From Chloroflexota bacterium (lineage in GTDB: Bacteria; Chloroflexota; Dehalococcoidia; Lucifugimonadales; Lucifugimonadaceae): a stretch of DNA of 5,508 bases. How positions within the stretch are numbered: position 1 is the first letter of the stretch; the number at the start of each line of letters is the position of its first letter. The notes under the pieces were generated by a model that worked only from the letters and a program-made list of their open reading frames with translations, did not search any database and had not been told where the DNA came from. A program made the position numbers and the translations under genes. Below are positions 4,234 through 5,508 of this stretch, one piece after another. The stretch spans positions 1-5,508 of the forward strand of contig JACQUF010000307.1 of NCBI GenBank assembly GCA_016210435.1. The letters run 5' to 3'.

Positions 4234-5508
4234 CTATTCCAGGTCGCCCCAGGTTGGGCCGGTCTTGATTTCTATCGTGAGTGGTACAGAGAGCGCCATC
4301 CCACGCGGCATGAGGTCGCCAACCAGCGCCTTAAGGTCCTCGAGTTCGCCATGCGCCGCTTCGAAGATGAGCTCATCGTGGACCTGGATGAGCATTTTCG
4401 ATCGCATTTTCCTTGCAGCAAGCTCCCGGTCGATCTCTATCATCGCTTTCTTGATGATGTCCGCGGCCGTTCCCTGGATCGGCATGTTCACGGCCATGCG
4501 CTCTGCCGCGGAGCGAATCTGATAGTTGGGTGCGTTGATTTCGGGCAGGCGGCGGCGGCGGCCGGTGATCGTTTCGACGTAACCGACCTGCCTTGCCCTC
4601 GCCACGACGCCATCGAGATAGCCCTTGATTCCGGGGTATTTCGAGAAATACATCTCGATGAACTTGCGACCTTGCTCACGAGACAGGTCGGTCTGGACGG
4701 CGACTCCGTGCGCCGATAGACCGTAGATGACGCCAAAGTTGAGGATTTTGGCGATCCGGCGCTGGTCCGGAGTCACCTTTTCGACTTCGTACATCGCCCT
4801 CGCAGTCGCCGCGTGAATGTCTTCCCCGCGGTGGAACGCCTCGAGCAGATTCGGTTCCTGCGACATGTGGGCGAGGATTCGCAGCTCGATCTGGGAATAG
4901 TCCGCGGCCAGCAGGGTCCAGCCATTATGGTGGTCCGCGATGAACGCCTTGCGCACTCGCTTGCCCAGATCCGTGCGGACGGGGATGTTCTGGACGTTCG
5001 GCTCAGTGCTGGAAAGACGCCCGGTGGCCGATCCTACCTGGTTGAAGCTCGTGTGAAGGCGGCCGGTCCGTTTGTTGACGAGCGTGGGGAGCGCGTCGAC
5101 GTAAGTCGACTTGAGCTTGCTGAGCTCCCTGTGCTTGAGGATCACTCCGATGAACTCGAACGCCTCGGGTCGCAGGTCCGGCCGCTCCTTAAGGTCCTCC
5201 AGGACCGATGCGTCCATTGCGAAGCCGGTCTTGGTCCGCTTCGTCTTCGGAACGCCCAGGTCATCGAACAGGATCGAAGCCAGTTGCTGGTTTGCGTTGA
5301 GGTTCACAGGCTTGTTGCCGACGAGTTGACGCGCGTCTGCTTCGATCCGGGCGAGCTCGGTGGCGAGTTGCTGTGCCATGCCGGCAAGGACCGGGACATC
5401 GATGAGAACGCCGTGTCGCTGCATCCTGACGATTACCGGGAGCAGGGGCATCTCGATGTCGGCAAATACGCCTCGGGCGCCGTTCCGATCGAGCTCGGGA
5501 TCGAAGAA
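4234..5508 (-). CDS. polA: DNA polymerase I, C-terminal polymerase domain (partial)
   Basis: The reading frame is open to the right edge, giving 425 codons including the stop. A start at 5451 would be false, because the upstream codons (FFDPELDRNG through FADIE) run straight into the family's IEMPLLPV segment. The part seen is the thumb, palm and fingers of a family A polymerase, which fills gaps in DNA repair and removes Okazaki primers. Counting Met at 5451 as residue 1, landmarks are TKTGFAMD (74-80 region), ATGRLSSTEPNVQNIP (142-157), motif A DYSQIELR (D184, metal ligand), the O helix RRIAKILNFGVIYG (R231, K235, F239, Y243), QGTAADIIK (326-334) and motif C VHDE (D359, metal ligand). Phe239 is the position that lowers dideoxynucleotide use when it is Phe. 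All polymerase active-site residues are present. The 5' nuclease and any 3'-5' exonuclease domain lie outside the window, so proofreading ability cannot be judged. Confidence 0.97.
   Translation of the reverse strand, partial: FFDPELDRNGARGVFADIEMPLLPVIVRMQRHGVLIDVPVLAGMAQQLATELARIEADARQLVGNKPVNLNANQQLASILFDDLGVPKTKRTKTGFAMDASVLEDLKERPDLRPEAFEFIGVILKHRELSKLKSTYVDALPTLVNKRTGRLHTSFNQVGSATGRLSSTEPNVQNIPVRTDLGKRVRKAFIADHHNGWTLLAADYSQIELRILAHMSQEPNLLEAFHRGEDIHAATARAMYEVEKVTPDQRRIAKILNFGVIYGLSAHGVAVQTDLSREQGRKFIEMYFSKYPGIKGYLDGVVARARQVGYVETITGRRRRLPEINAPNYQIRSAAERMAVNMPIQGTAADIIKKAMIEIDRELAARKMRSKMLIQVHDELIFEAAHGELEDLKALVGDLMPRGMALSVPLTIEIKTGPTWGDLE

Noticed and set aside
5449..5451. The ATG at 5451 as a start for a short, polymerase-only Pol I
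   Set aside because: The 19 upstream codons to the edge are open and match the family's expected sequence, so the gene continues outside the window.
1..5508. CRISPR array, tRNA, rRNA, insertion sequence or phage attachment site
   Set aside because: No spaced direct repeats, cloverleaf, rRNA-like segment, transposase motif or terminal inverted repeats were seen on reading both strands.

Overview
The window is GC-rich bacterial chromosome (about 60% GC by eye) holding seven protein genes, two of them cut by the window edges. No rRNA, tRNA, CRISPR array, transposase or phage gene was seen. The gene content is a mandelate-racemase-type enolase, a HAD hydrolase, a VapBC module beside polA-mutM, a Ser/Thr/Pro-rich lipoprotein, and several starts lacking Shine-Dalgarno sequences. 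This would fit a Chloroflexota relative such as SAR202 or Dehalococcoidia, where enolase-superfamily paralogues are known to be expanded. That placement is an inference and not proven by anything here.

Left part (1-1741): a lipoprotein gene on the minus strand runs off the left edge. It diverges from a plus-strand enolase-superfamily gene (575-1741) across a 245-base intergenic region that has an AT-rich patch at about 496-520. The enolase keeps its three acidic metal ligands, a KxH motif and an Asp/His pair, so it should be active, but its substrate cannot be read from the sequence.

Middle (1742-2700): after a 160-base gap with one hairpin, a HAD subfamily IA hydrolase (1902-2693, plus) converges on the VapC toxin gene. 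Only four bases separate the two stop codons, and both stops lie inside one perfect 12-base palindrome.

Right part (2698-5508): four minus-strand genes are packed in the order polA (only its C-terminal polymerase domain is visible), mutM, antitoxin, VapC toxin. PolA and MutM belong together functionally: the glycosylase removes oxidised purines and Pol I fills the gap in base excision repair. A short C/G-rich palindromic repeat fills most of the 50-base polA-mutM gap. The 20-base gap between mutM and the antitoxin is almost entirely two small palindromes centred 10 bases apart. They overlap an extended -10 promoter whose predicted start falls at or next to the antitoxin ATG. This suggests an autoregulated, possibly leaderless toxin-antitoxin operon attached to the end of a DNA repair operon, and it is the most interesting regulatory structure in the window.

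No clearly new multi-gene system was found. The best leads are the compact toxin-antitoxin control region, the uncharacterised enolase, and the repeat between polA and mutM.
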